This document shows, piece by piece, positions 11,971 through 22,237 of a stretch of DNA of 64,000 nucleotides. Source of the DNA: Macrotrachela quadricornifera (Eukaryota > Rotifera > Eurotatoria > Philodinida > Philodinidae); contig JAJEKB010021353.1 in NCBI GenBank assembly GCA_022393335.1, positions 191,476 to 255,475 on the forward strand, in the 5' to 3' direction. The notes under the pieces are model-generated. The model was not told the origin of the DNA. It saw nothing but the letters and a program-made list of their open reading frames with translations, and did not search any database. The position numbers and the translations under genes were made by a program. Position 1 is the stretch's first letter. Each line of letters starts with the position of its first letter.

Positions 11971-12383
11971 ATGGCTAACAATCAAAGAGAGACTGAAAAT
12001 TTAGTCGAAAATAATGCACCAATCATTCAAAACAACATTTGTAAGTAATAGTCAGACAGAAAACAAACTAAACTTTAAATTTAAATTATACTAATATAAA
12101 TTCATATTTTCTATTACTAGATTTTCAAAACGATATGAATAGTCATCCAAAGCATATTAATTTAACAATAACAAACAAAATTATATATAACCTTGCAGGC
12201 CAAATGTCAATACCGAATACCGATAATCGCACTACAATTCAACACAGCGCAGAAGCAACTAACAATACAGTCGATGATGGCGACAGTGACGATAACCAAT
12301 CATATCACCAAAGTCAACCTATTCAACATACGGAAAACGAAAACAATAGACATCATTCTTTAACACCATCACACAAGAATTGA
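11971..12383 (+). CDS. Small two-exon hypothetical gene, polar and low complexity
   Basis: Exons 11971-12040 and 12121-12383 are joined across an 80-bp intron with a strong GTAAGT donor and an ATTACTAG acceptor; phase 1 is preserved, giving 110 residues. The protein begins MANNQRETENLVENNAP and is rich in Asn, Gln, His, Thr and Asp, with an acidic stretch (DDGDSDDNQSYHQSQ). No domain is recognised. It is similar in style to the preceding small gene (Asn/Gln-rich start, first exon of about 20-40 codons). It lies between the reverse transcriptase and the hammerhead cluster, so a role in the same element is plausible but unproven. Confidence 0.5.
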
Positions 12384-13170
12384 AAAACGAGAAAAACAAA
12401 AAAGCAAATAACTGACCAAACTATATTAAATATAACGTATTCATAATACAAACATTTTCTTTTCCATGTGAACTTCTCTTTCTTGTTGTTACTCTTTTCC
12501 TTATGAATATAACCTTGAAATAAAACAGCCATTTTATAAAAACAAACTTAAAACTATTACAAACGCTAATATTTGTAAAATTTTTCTTAAAATTTTCACC
12601 ATATCCTTCCTGAAGAAAACTAATGCCTTACTTAACTTTGTTTATCAAGCTGAATACCTCAAAACCGCCGTCTTCACAAAAAAAATAACAGACTCCTACC
12701 GATTTGACAAATAAAACAAAAAACACGATCCTCACGATCGCATAGCAACTGTTAAGCATATCTATCAGATCAACCACATCAATTCCAACCATGCATTTTT
12801 AATCCTAAATAAAACTATTAACTTCTCACCGTGATCAGGCCAATCACATCCCAAACCAAAGGACGACAGGTCAAGAAAATATATTAAATGAACTTCCATA
12901 CTATAATAGAGCTATACAAATAAAAAAGATGATCACTTCAGTTGTAACACTTTTCTAGGTAATGCCACCAATCGGTCATTCAGGGATCATTGAAGTAAAT
13001 CTCACAAATCAATACAACATGATGACACCGACAAGCAAGGTCGAAACCTCTCCAACAATAATCACCCGAAACCGGCAATACAAAACATTTACTAATAAGA
13101 CTCTCCCTCTACAAACTTCAAAATCTTCACCTTCAATAATGATCTTTGCATGATTCGAATAGTTCTACTA
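12384..13170. other. A/C-biased stretch without a gene
   Basis: The plus strand is unusually rich in A and C. The open frames seen are explained by that bias and show no domain. It leads directly into the hammerhead ribozyme cluster, so it may be the 3' untranslated part of the retroelement. Confidence 0.5.
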
Positions 13171-13177
13171 AGTCATA

Positions 13178-13238
13178 GCCATCTGATGAGATCCTTAAGC
13201 AAGATGGAAACGCGTCACGGTATGCTCTAATACTCACC
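13178..13238 (+). ncRNA. Hammerhead ribozyme motif 1, sense strand
   Basis: The core CTGATGAG (13183-13190) is followed by stem II (ATC/GAT, loop CTTAAGCAA), then GAAA and a six-base stem III (ACGCGT) ending in the C of the predicted cleavage site. Stem I is GCCAT against ACGGT with one mismatch. The stem II closing pair is G-G, so this copy may be weaker than the next one. Confidence 0.8.
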
Positions 13239-13359
13239 ACTCTATTATTGATACCTACTGTTATTTCTTTATGAAATTTAACATTTTAGGTCAATTATAC
13301 ATAGAACTCTTATTTGTGATCGTAGGATCATTAGAATAGATTCTTTTCGTATAATTTAA

Positions 13360-13418
13360 GCCGTCTGATGAGATCCTTAAGCAAGATCGAAACGTGTCAC
13401 GGTATGCTCTAATACTCA
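13360..13418 (+). ncRNA. Hammerhead ribozyme motif 2, sense strand
   Basis: All hammerhead elements are intact: CTGATGA, stem II GATC/GATC with loop CTTAAGCAA, GAAA, stem III ACGTGT, and cleavage after GTC. Stem I (GCCGT/ACGGT) is fully paired. The motif lies 182 bp after motif 1. Very short stem III is characteristic of hammerheads found in Penelope-like elements. Confidence 0.88.
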
Positions 13419-13574
13419 CACTTCAGTAAGGTCGAAAAACGTCCAAGTACACTTGACTCACTTCCATTATAAAGATACCTATTGTTACATTCAGTTCATT
13501 ATGAATTTAATATAACTATATAGGACATATAATTTATCTGTCATCTACGGCTCACTTTGGATAAATATATAGTC

Positions 13575-13642
13575 ATAACTACCTGATGAGTTCCTTAACC
13601 AAGGACGAAATCGCGATCACGGTGTGCTTTTCCACTCACGCC
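13575..13642 (+). ncRNA. Hammerhead ribozyme motif 3, sense strand
   Basis: The core CTGATGAG (13583-13590) and GAAA are kept, stem II pairs as GTTC/GGAC with a G-U pair, and stem III is ATCGCGAT. Stem I (AACTAC before the core) is poorly paired with ACGGT, so self-cleavage may be reduced. Confidence 0.75.
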
Positions 13643-13759
13643 TACGATAAAGTTATCTACTAAGATCCTTTGGAATACTAATCTAGATTTAATTACAAGT
13701 GAAAAATGTTATTTATGATCACTCGGTCACCTGAACACATTTGCAACTAATAATTTTAA

Positions 13760-13830
13760 GCCGTCTGATGAGTCCCTTAAGCAAGGACGAAATCGCGATC
13801 AAGGTGTGCTTTTCCAATCACACCCTCAAG
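13760..13830 (+). ncRNA. Hammerhead ribozyme motif 4, sense strand
   Basis: CTGATGA, stem II GTCC/GGAC with loop CTTAAGCAA, CGAAA and stem III ATCGCGAT are all present, with stem I GCCGT/AAGGT. The 3' tail reads TCACACCCTCA, complementary to the TGAGGG repeats found elsewhere in the window, which could help pairing with a G-rich chromosome end. Confidence 0.85.
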
Positions 13831-13839
13831 ATTCTCTCG

Positions 13840-14672
13840 ACCTGTATGAGTGGTGAAAATTTCAAGGTCTCATGACCCATAGGAAAAGAGTTGATAATAT
13901 CTCTTGAAAGAANNNNNNNNNNGGTCTCATGACCCATAGGAAAAGAGTTGATAATATCTCTTGAAAGAAACACGTCACCAGGATAGGGGTCACACCAATC
14001 GACACCTTTAGTCGACCTCTATCATTGGTGAAAATTTCTCGGTCTCACGACCAATAGGAAAAGAGTTGGTTATATCTGTTGAAGGAAACACGTCACCAGA
14101 ACAGGGATCACACCAATCGACACCTCGTGTCGACCTCTATCATTGTTAAAAATTTCAGCTTCCTACGACCAACAGGAAAAGAGTTGGTAATATATCTTCA
14201 AGGGAACACGTCACCAAGTCAGAGGTCATACCAATCGACACCTGTCGTCGACCTCTACCATTGGTAAAACTTTCATGATTTCATGACCAATAGGAAAAGA
14301 GTTGGTAATATCTCTTGAAGGAAACACGTCGCCAAGGTAGATGTCACACCAATCGACACCTCTAGTCGACCTCTATCGGTGGTGAAAATTTCATCATCTC
14401 ACGGCTGATAGGAAAAGAGTTGGTAACGTCTCTGTAAGGTAATATATTTCACAGTCAAAGGCCATGGTAGCCGATCTGGCTTGCTGACCTTTGGGGTTAG
14501 TTTAAATTTCAATGTTCTTTAGCTAATAAGAAAAGAGTTGATAATATGTCAGTAGGGAAACATGTTTTGGTGTTACGGGTCGCATCACAGGATATCCCAT
14601 GTCAAACTGCAGCTTTGATTAAAGTTTCATTTTTTTAGGTTCGACAGGAAAAGAGTGGATCATATCTCATGA
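13840..14672 (+). repeat. 118-bp satellite array
   Basis: The word GGAAAAGAG recurs at 13939, 14057, 14175, 14293, 14411, about 14529 and 14647, exactly 118 bp apart. Units degrade toward the right end. Each good unit can form two hairpins: CACCAA facing TTGGTG around TCGAC/GTCGA with a variable seven-base loop, and ACCAA facing TTGGT around the GGAAAAGAG word. A ten-N gap interrupts the first unit. Confidence 0.85.
13913..13922. other. Assembly gap of ten N bases
   Basis: The 47 bp left of the gap (13866-13912) and right of it (13923-13969) are identical. The gap therefore probably separates two overlapping contig ends inside the satellite, and true unit number is unknown. Confidence 0.9.
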
Positions 14673-16275
14673 ATCAAAGTTAATTCTGGATGGGTGAATG
14701 GATCATTGTGTAAACTTTTGTGACCACTGTTATTCCTATAAGTAACAAGGCTTTCTAACAATACAGTGCGAAATGACAATGTATGTGAAAGAAATTTAGT
14801 AGGAGATGGCGCAGTGAATGAATATTTATGTTTTTGAACGGCTACTATCGGTAGAAATATGATGTTAGGTGAGTTCATAAATGGATAAAAGTCGATGAAT
14901 CTGGTTATTTTGAAACAAACATAATATTTACATGTTGAGAGTAGCTTCAATATGTATAGCTATTCACGAGCCGCTATTAATTGTATAAATATGATCGTCG
15001 TTCGACCAATGGTTAAAAGTTGTCGATATTTCGAACATAGGGGAAGATTCTGGGAGAAGATCGATGGCATGAGTAATATGTATAGAAAATACGGAGATAT
15101 ATTATCTCACTTTGCTCTCTATATGATACAAGCTCTACGTACGCGAATACTATGAAATAGTTTTGGTAGAGATTCCATTGATTCAACCATGGTCTGCGTT
15201 ATCGATGCTGCATGTATAGTGGAACTGGTGCATTGCTCTATGTGAAAAGTGAGATAAACAATAAAGTTTATTATTTTATTTTGGTTTAAACATATTTTTG
15301 TTAGAAATTCACAAAAATCGAAGTCTTTTTCATTTTCGTTTCCGTCACAGGTATTGCACTAAAGTATTAAGACACTCTTCTGTTACTACCGACTTCGAAT
15401 CTCATGCAGAGCGTACCGAAATGATTGAACATCGCTCTGATACGATAAATTTCAAAGCTATAAATATAATGTCTAGTATTATTACTATCCTTTGATGTTC
15501 TAACATGAGTTTATTAAATCATTAATATATCTTTTGTGGAACAGTAATATCCAGCAGCTGTATAGAATAACAGATATTATTTGTTCTATACATTGTACTT
15601 AATTAAATCTCTATTTTCGATGCAAATCAAACTTCAATCTTCCTCTAACAACAACGTTAGAGTTTAACAATACTCCTTCATAATGAAATGCTTCTGAAAA
15701 AAATCTAACCATAAATGTTTAAAATTGGCTATGGTTTCACATTATGGAAAATTTTACTTTACTCGATACGATACATCACTTTGAATAATATTACTGTATG
15801 AGACATATGAAAGTCGGAAATTCAAGTATTACCTCAATAAATCATCTCATTATAAATCAAAATCTATTCATACAATTTGCGTAGCTATATACAGCAATCT
15901 GTTCTTTTCAATCTATTGATAAACTAGTTCACTGAGTATCGTGCATAGGATAATACATCATAAGCGCGTCTTTTTCCTATATTTCTCAAATACGTCAAAA
16001 ATAGATACTATAATAGTGGAACCTATACTGATCCATATAAAACTAATAAATGCCATAATCCTACTGCAAAGTAAATCGTTTGTGATACGTAGCGATCATA
16101 TGAATCAACTGGCCCAAGGTTTGTGCCTTTATTTAAATACCCTGCACTAAACCCAGAGTGTGTCTGGCTTGTATCATTCAAAAAGACGTCCAAAAAAATT
16201 ATTGAAAAAACAGTTCAAACACTCCATTATAAATTAATCACCAAAATATTCCAACAATTCAAGAGGTATGCTACT
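14673..16275. other. AT-rich stretch with no recognisable gene
   Basis: Open frames such as 14660-14950 (minus), 14952-15155 and 15298-15495 (plus) encode no recognisable domain and do not join through plausible introns. I see no repeats of note. The stretch ends at the ribozyme relic that carries the MITE. Confidence 0.5.
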
Positions 16276-16735
16276 TAAAGCCGTCTAAAGCGCAGGCTCG
16301 CCGATTAGGTGGGGAATGGTGGGGGCTTTCCCCCACCAAAATTTGGACACTGTCTGCGAAATTTTTTCCGCTATATTTCTGAAATTTTTGGTAACTACGT
16401 GACTTTGTAAGTCATCCAGGTCGAGCAAAATCTAGAAATATCACAATTTTCATGGACAACAGCGATGATGAACAGGAGGACAGTGATAATGATTAGATGA
16501 AAAAATTGTTTTTTTTATTTGTTGAAAGTTTAAATATATTTGAAAGCATTGTTATTTTTTGAAGAACACGATTTTTTGTTTCTCTTTAGACAAATCTTTT
16601 CAGCTGGAAGTTATTTAAAAAATTGACTGTCTGCCAAATTTTCAGCCCCCACCACTCCTAGAAACAATCGACAACCCTGCTAAAGCGTCCTCTACAGACA
16701 CGAAATCATGATCACAGTAGCTATGCTCACCTTCT
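16276..16735 (+). ncRNA. Hammerhead ribozyme relic split by a MITE
   Basis: The left part (AAAGCCGTCTAAAGCG, ending 16292) and right part (from 16688, with CACGAAATCATGATCAC and then GTAGCTATGCTCACC) together align with the minus-strand hammerheads at 27991-28048. The core reads CTAAAGC rather than CTGANGA, so this copy is probably inactive even without the insertion. A further truncated core (CTGATGAGGTCCTTAG) lies at 16805-16820, cut off by the next element. Confidence 0.6.
16293..16679. mobile_element. hAT-type MITE with 8-bp target duplication
   Basis: The 387-bp element is flanked by a perfect 8-bp direct repeat, CTAAAGCG (16285-16292 and 16680-16687). Its ends are CAGGCTCGCCGATT and the complement of CAGGGTTGTCGATT, an 11-of-14 match. 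There is no coding frame. Size, CAGG ends and 8-bp duplication identify a non-autonomous hAT element. Confidence 0.9.
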
Positions 16736-16820
16736 CACGCTCAGAGGCCATATAACTTATCTGTGATCCACGGATCACTGGGAGCGTTATGAAGTTCAAA
16801 CTGCCTGATGAGGTCCTTAG

Positions 16821-18801
16821 CAGGGTTGCCAACTGTACCCCATTTTGGGGTAGAGTATCCCATTTCGATCGTTTGTACTCCGCAAAAATCCGTACCCCTG
16901 GGGTACGTATTTTGTACCCCATTTAGGATTTTCGCTTTAACACTATAAATAGATCATCTTTGAGTAAAATGAAGGAGATTTTCTCTTTAAATAGTGTCGT
17001 TTTTGTAGAGATGCGAAGTGTAAATCATAACGACTGACTCAAGATCAGTAAGTGTGAGTAACCGTTGCTTCTGTATAGACTTATGTTTCCTCTTCTTCTG
17101 ATCTCTCAATTTTACAATAAAGCCAGATCGATTTTACGATAGGTCACGAGAAATGAAAAAAGCCGAGTTCAATACACAAAATCGTTCTAAAATCTGAACA
17201 GCTATGGATATCAAATTTGGAAATTATCGTAAAAAAGAAGCCTAGCGTCACTCCCGAAATAATGAAAGTTACAAGGCAATCAAGAATCATCTAAACTTCT
17301 GTAAGTGGACATTTCTCAATCGAGATATCCTTTTAACATTATTTTTTTGGCTTATTTGAATGATGTGACTTTCACGAGGATTTGCCTGTCTTTCCGATCG
17401 AGAATGGTGCTTTAGATTGTTTTAAAAGTTGTCACCTGTGTTATTGTTTTTGACTTAGATGCATGATTCTCGATTGTTTTTAAAAATGGGAGGGGCTAAA
17501 ATTTGGCAGAAAGGCCATAAAGTGCTATCATATGGCTCTCTGGTACATATCGGGTAAAAAACACTGAGACCATGCATTTTCTACGAGGTTTTGCTGACAG
17601 AAAATGTTTTGATCGGATTTTGCTTCAGAAAATCAAGAAAAACAGCCAAAAATTTCGTTTTTTGTGTTTGTTTATCAGGAAATCTCAAAACTTTTAACAG
17701 AAAATCTAAAAAGTTTTAGCTGAAAGTCAGACATATTTTCAAATTTTTGGAGAACTAGTTCCCCAGTTCCTTCTGATCAGTAGCCTGCTTAGATGATTGA
17801 AGTAGGATTTTCAACGTGAGTTTCAAGTTATCTAATCAAGATAGCGTTCGAAAGATAGAGTTTTTTACGGAGGTTCTCTATTTGGCTGAACCAAAACTAT
17901 CGTGCAAATTGCACGCCGATCACGAAAGTTAATTATAATCTATTCAAACTACATCACGGAAGCTATAGGTTAATTGAAAAAGTCGAAAGCTATTTTCTGA
18001 ATTATAGCTTGATCTAGATACTTGAAAGTACTCAAACTTAGTCGGATGACCATACCTCTTTCAAGAAAAGAGAAATTAACGCGAAAAATACTATCTAGAT
18101 CCTAAAGCCTACTAAATTCCCAAGAAAAGAAAATTTTGATCAGTGTATTTCAAAACTGATTTGAATATAGCATCTCCATCGAGAAATCACAAAATAGCTC
18201 GAAAAATATCTTGATCAATAATATCGAAAACGTGCTCAATTTGATGCTATTGATGTTCATTATAATAATACTGCGGGAGATGCTTTAGAATATAATGTTA
18301 GATAATACTCGTTTTGTAAAGACTTCTTTTGTGGTCTAGCGAAATGTACTGAAACTCAAAAACTTTTGCCAAAAATTTGAAAATCACAAATCAGATTTTC
18401 TCCTTCAACATATCACTACTACTCTACTTTTGAATTACTTCGTTCATTCGTCCTTGTTTGCGTTCGAAAGACTGAAAAACTACAATAGATTGTAACTTGA
18501 CTAAATAAACAACGATGAACTCGTTAACTTACTCGCCGACATAAAAGGAGAAAACGAAACAGCAAGTCAGTACCGATCAGAAACGCACAGTATTATCGAT
18601 GAAACGTGTCTTGTACAGAGAAGATAAAATACGTTCTCTTACTTCTAAGAAAATGCATTTTTTTCAATCAATTTTTCTTTGATTTTTGAAAAAATAATGT
18701 ACCCCACGAATGTACCCCATTTGGAGAAAAAATGTACCTCATGTGTACCCCATTTGAGAATTTTTGTACCTCATTTGACACCTTCGGAGTTGGCAACCCT
18801 G
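16821..18801. mobile_element. Non-autonomous hAT-like element with GTACCCC subterminal repeats
   Basis: Perfect 14-bp inverted ends CAGGGTTGCCAACT (16821-16834) and AGTTGGCAACCCTG (18788-18801) enclose 1,981 bp. GTACCCC and related words cluster just inside each end. The interior is AT-rich and has no recognisable transposase. The flanking 8-mers (GTCCTTAG and GGTTTGAT) differ, so the two flanks were probably not contiguous before insertion, or a rearrangement followed. Confidence 0.72.
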
Positions 18802-18813
18802 GGTTTGATCATC

Positions 18814-19842
18814 ATGGTGATATGCCCCATCGTCGTTCTTCTGCTTCGACGAAGACGAAGACGTTTCGAGGAACCAGCTCCATTGGAAAATGAGCCCCAC
18901 GAACTCGTTCAACTGGAAGATGAGCCCCAAGAAGTTGTTGCACTGGAAAATGGGTCCCAGGAACTCATTCTACTGGAGAATGAGCTCGGAGACCTTGCTC
19001 CATTGGAAAGTGGGTTCCAAGAACTCGTTCCACTGGAAGATGCGCCTGAAGACCTCATTTTACTGAAAAACGGACCCCAAGAACTCGTTCAACTGGAGGA
19101 TGAGCCTGAAGACCTCGCTCCACTGGAAAGTAGATTCCAGGAAATCATTTCACTGGAAGATGAGCCCCAAGACCTTGTTCCACACTTTCCGCTGTATCTA
19201 ATGATTTCGACAATCGTCCAGATCCATCTCGAAGTGGCTTTCGAATTTCGTCTGTCTGTCGAACCGATCAATGAGGCAGTTCGGATATTTTTCATCGATG
19301 GAAGTTACTCTCCTGCGATGGGCATTGGCTATGCAGGTTTTCTCTATCCCAATGGTTATCGAGTCGCTCGTTGTTATTCACCGAGATCTCTTCGACGGGG
19401 CAGCACAGAAATGGAGGTTTACGCGCTTTGTTTAGCAATCGCTGATGCCACAGAAACCAAATCTCTGTCGTTGCAAATTTACACGGACAACACCAAAGTT
19501 GAACAATTATTGAATCGATCAAAACCAGCAGATCAGCATGATTATCCAGAATTCTTTCAGGCGTTGAGTGAATATAAAAACAAAGTTGGAAATGCTAACA
19601 TTCGCGTTCAACGCGTTCGAAGTCATCCAACTCGAGAAGAACAAATGAATTCCCAAATCAGCGAGAGTTTTGCGCAAATTGACCGATGGGTTCGTGGGAA
19701 GACTCGACGATTTGTTCGACGACACCGACGACGATCCAATCAGCAAATGTGCCGCTACTCCTTCTGGAGTGTTAGAGTTCATCGTCATGATTATTATTCC
19801 TATTCGTACCATTACTATGATTTTGCTTTTGAAGAATTTTGA
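18814..19842 (+). CDS. Membrane-anchored RNase H-like protein with decapeptide repeats
   Basis: I chose the ATG at 18814 because the upstream part of the frame lies inside the transposon; this gives 342 residues. The N-terminus is a hydrophobic segment followed by six arginines (MVICPIVVLLLRRRRRR). Ten imperfect decapeptides of the type LEDEPQELVP follow (residues about 24-123), encoded by a 30-bp minisatellite. The C-terminal half resembles an RNase H fold: FIDGSY (Asp162), TEMEVYALCLAI (Glu201), IYTDNTK (Asp225), VRSHPT (His271) and AQIDRW (Asp290). The acidic residues are spaced as in RNase HI-like enzymes, although the distance from the His to the last Asp is long. Whether it cleaves RNA in RNA-DNA hybrids is inference. 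It lies directly after a hAT-like element, so its original 5' end may be missing, and the arginine-rich tail beyond residue 295 looks unusual. Confidence 0.68.
   Translation: MVICPIVVLLLRRRRRRFEEPAPLENEPHELVQLEDEPQEVVALENGSQELILLENELGDLAPLESGFQELVPLEDAPEDLILLKNGPQELVQLEDEPEDLAPLESRFQEIISLEDEPQDLVPHFPLYLMISTIVQIHLEVAFEFRLSVEPINEAVRIFFIDGSYSPAMGIGYAGFLYPNGYRVARCYSPRSLRRGSTEMEVYALCLAIADATETKSLSLQIYTDNTKVEQLLNRSKPADQHDYPEFFQALSEYKNKVGNANIRVQRVRSHPTREEQMNSQISESFAQIDRWVRGKTRRFVRRHRRRSNQQMCRYSFWSVRVHRHDYYSYSYHYYDFAFEEF
18883..19182 (+). repeat. Coding 30-bp minisatellite, ten units
   Basis: Ten consecutive 30-bp units each encode a decapeptide beginning LE or LK and ending in a hydrophobic pair (for example LENEPHELVQ, LEDEPEDLAP). 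Since the period is a multiple of three, copy number can change without breaking the frame. Confidence 0.85.
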
Positions 19843-22190
19843 TCGATTGAGAATCTTCGTCGATTTGAAAAGACATTTTATCTTCAACATTTGACCTGAG
19901 TGTTTCTCCTCTCTTCTGATCGATGACAATGAAAAGATTCTTCACCTGATTGAATTGGTGAAAAAAGAGAAAATTTCGGTCGACAAGTTCGACTCCTCTC
20001 AATGTAACCAGATCTTCTTCGTTTATCGACGTTTCCCCTTCTTCCTGATGATCACGAGTGTCACGGCGAGCAGACATCGCTTTCGTTTCTGATCGAGACG
20101 ATGAATTCGTTTTCTCAGCGAAGGAATCGATCGACTCGAACTGAGAGATCCATAAAGAATGTTTCATGTGAATGAAAACGCTCTTTCCAACACGTCAAAA
20201 TCGTGTCGAAAGAAGTCGGACGAACAGAACGACTAGTCGTTTCATCTCGCCGCTTTGCTGTCGATCTGATCGTACAATCGCGTTCATCGTCATACAGGAC
20301 ACGGGGAGAGGGAGAATCTCACGCATTCGAAAACGAATTCGTGCCGCCGTTTGGAACAATGAAACCATGTTCGTCTCTTTTCCATCATTGATTCCTTCAT
20401 CTCTCCAAATGCAGATCGACTAGATGTTCTCCATTCCCGACCAATGTTTCTTCCCTTCATCAAACCAGTAAAGTCACCGTGCCAGCGAGTCTCCCTCCCC
20501 ACTTCTCCTGCGTCCCTCGTCTTAGGTTAGCCAAGAACATCGAAGGCGCAAGGTTGGAAACAGTCACAGAGCTCGTTGATCAGATCGTCGTCTTCGTTCG
20601 CCGACCAGTGACGAACGGAAGGAAGAGAATGACAAAACAAAAGACGCCGATTTCGTCGAGAAGATGTCGGTGCAATTGTCGGTGTGACCATTCCCCTTCT
20701 TTCACGTCTCAATGGGACGAAGAGAAACGGTCAGATCTCCTCCTCTTCGTTTCTTCTTGTTGAGGTTGTGAAAAGTAAAAGAAACAGATGTGAGATCCAT
20801 TCTCCATCTCTGCTTGACTCTCCGTCCTTCGTTCAACGATGATCTTTCAAATGGGGTTTCGAGGAAAAACATTGACTTTGACGATGAGGAGAACGATTCC
20901 ATCCATTCAAACATGGAACAAGATTGTCTTCGTTGCTATCTTGTCGTTTTCTTCTCCAACCAATCGATCCTCACGTCTTGTCAAAAGATTCGATTCGACG
21001 GATTCCCATTGCCATCCTGAAGAAGAAAAACACTGAGGTGAAGGCAAAGTTTCATAGCAGATGAATTCTTTCTCTCTCCGCCCTTTTCGATCACCCGTCA
21101 TCGAAGAGAGAGGGAGGAAGAGGTAAAACAACCACCGACTTCACTTGAACCATGTTCATCGAAATGATTGGAAAAACTTCACCCCTTTGCCTTCGTTCCT
21201 TCGTCGATGGATGAATGGAAGACCTATGCCTCCGCCTGAAGTCTCTTCTCCGAACCAATTTCTTCGTTGGCAAATCGACTTCAACTGAGCTCAGCTCTAT
21301 TGACGCGTCGTTGATCCATGTCCACCAGATCGACAGGGAATGGGGAAGTTTGTTCAAATGATGTGGATGAGCAGCAATGAGCGGGGGAAAGAGGAGGAGG
21401 AGGAGAAAGATTTGCGTCGATCGAATGTTCTTCAGTGAGAATCAAAGTAAGAAAAAGAAACGAATAGTTGAAGAACAGTTCCACTTGAGACATCATCGAG
21501 ACGCAACAAGAATTTCGTTTCATTCGTTGGCAAAAATGTGTTCAATCACTTCGAATCGATTCGCAAGATCGTGCCGAAGGAAAGAATGACTTTGGTGAAT
21601 CGAGCACAATGAAATGTCTTTTGCAAATAGACTGATTCGATCTGACTTGAACGAGAAGCAGAAGATGAGCGAAATGACGAGAGAGAGAGGGACAGAAAGC
21701 CAAGTAGCTCAGTACCGTTGTTTCCTCGACCTCACTTTTTCAGAAGAAATCATCATTATTCGAACGGAAGCTTGAAGTTTCGTCTCTGATCACCACCAGC
21801 ATGGTGTCGAAGGAGGTGGTATTCTTATTTGACGAGAAAGCATTCCCAGAAGACGTACTGACGATGATATTCTGCTTGCCTCACCAGAACATCATCGATC
21901 ATCGCAGAAAGAGAGAGAATTGCTCGGCTGACGACCATCTCTTCATACTTTCTGCAATATTCATTCCTGGTGACTATCACGACGAGACTGGCTAAAAGAA
22001 AAAAACATTCGACAAACATTCACCCCGTCAGGTGACGACATCAGCACGTTCGGCAATTAGACCAGATCGATTCTCGCTTTCTCTGCTTCAATCGGACTGG
22101 CTGGAAACTTTTCTTCTTCTTCGTCTCTCTCCATCATTCAGGAAGATCGTCAGAAGACGTGCTGATGACAGTGAACATGATCTGACGAGA
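19843..22190. other. GC-richer stretch with no assignable gene
   Basis: Many overlapping frames are open on both strands because stop codons are rare at this base composition, but none shows a domain, a signal peptide followed by a plausible protein, or a consistent spliced frame. TCGA, GATC and GACG words are frequent, as in the adjoining receptor gene. The stretch probably holds the receptor promoter and 5' untranslated sequence, or decayed coding sequence of the same composition. Confidence 0.5.
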
Positions 22191-22237
22191 TTTTCATGTC
22201 ATCAGCACACAACACAATCATTTCTCGGTCTGACAAG

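Larger units (their letters stand above)
6150..13830 (+). mobile_element. Athena/terminon-like Penelope retroelement unit
   Basis: The proposed unit contains, all on the plus strand, a small four-exon gene, an intron-bearing Penelope-like reverse transcriptase, two small two-exon genes and a cluster of four hammerhead ribozyme motifs at the 3' side. Athena elements of bdelloid rotifers are Penelope-like elements that lack the GIY-YIG endonuclease, contain introns, carry hammerhead motifs and attach to chromosome ends; larger composites called terminons hold extra open frames. Order and orientation here match that description. The outer limits are approximate, since no terminal repeats were found. 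Confidence 0.65.

Noticed and set aside
13840..14672. Regularly spaced repeats that might suggest a CRISPR array
   Set aside because: The 118-bp units are contiguous without unique spacers, and the genome is eukaryotic.
18802..18830. Sequence after the 16.8-kb element that vaguely resembles the 3' half of a hammerhead
   Set aside because: The match needs several gaps, GAAA is missing, and the bases encode the start of the RNase H-like protein.
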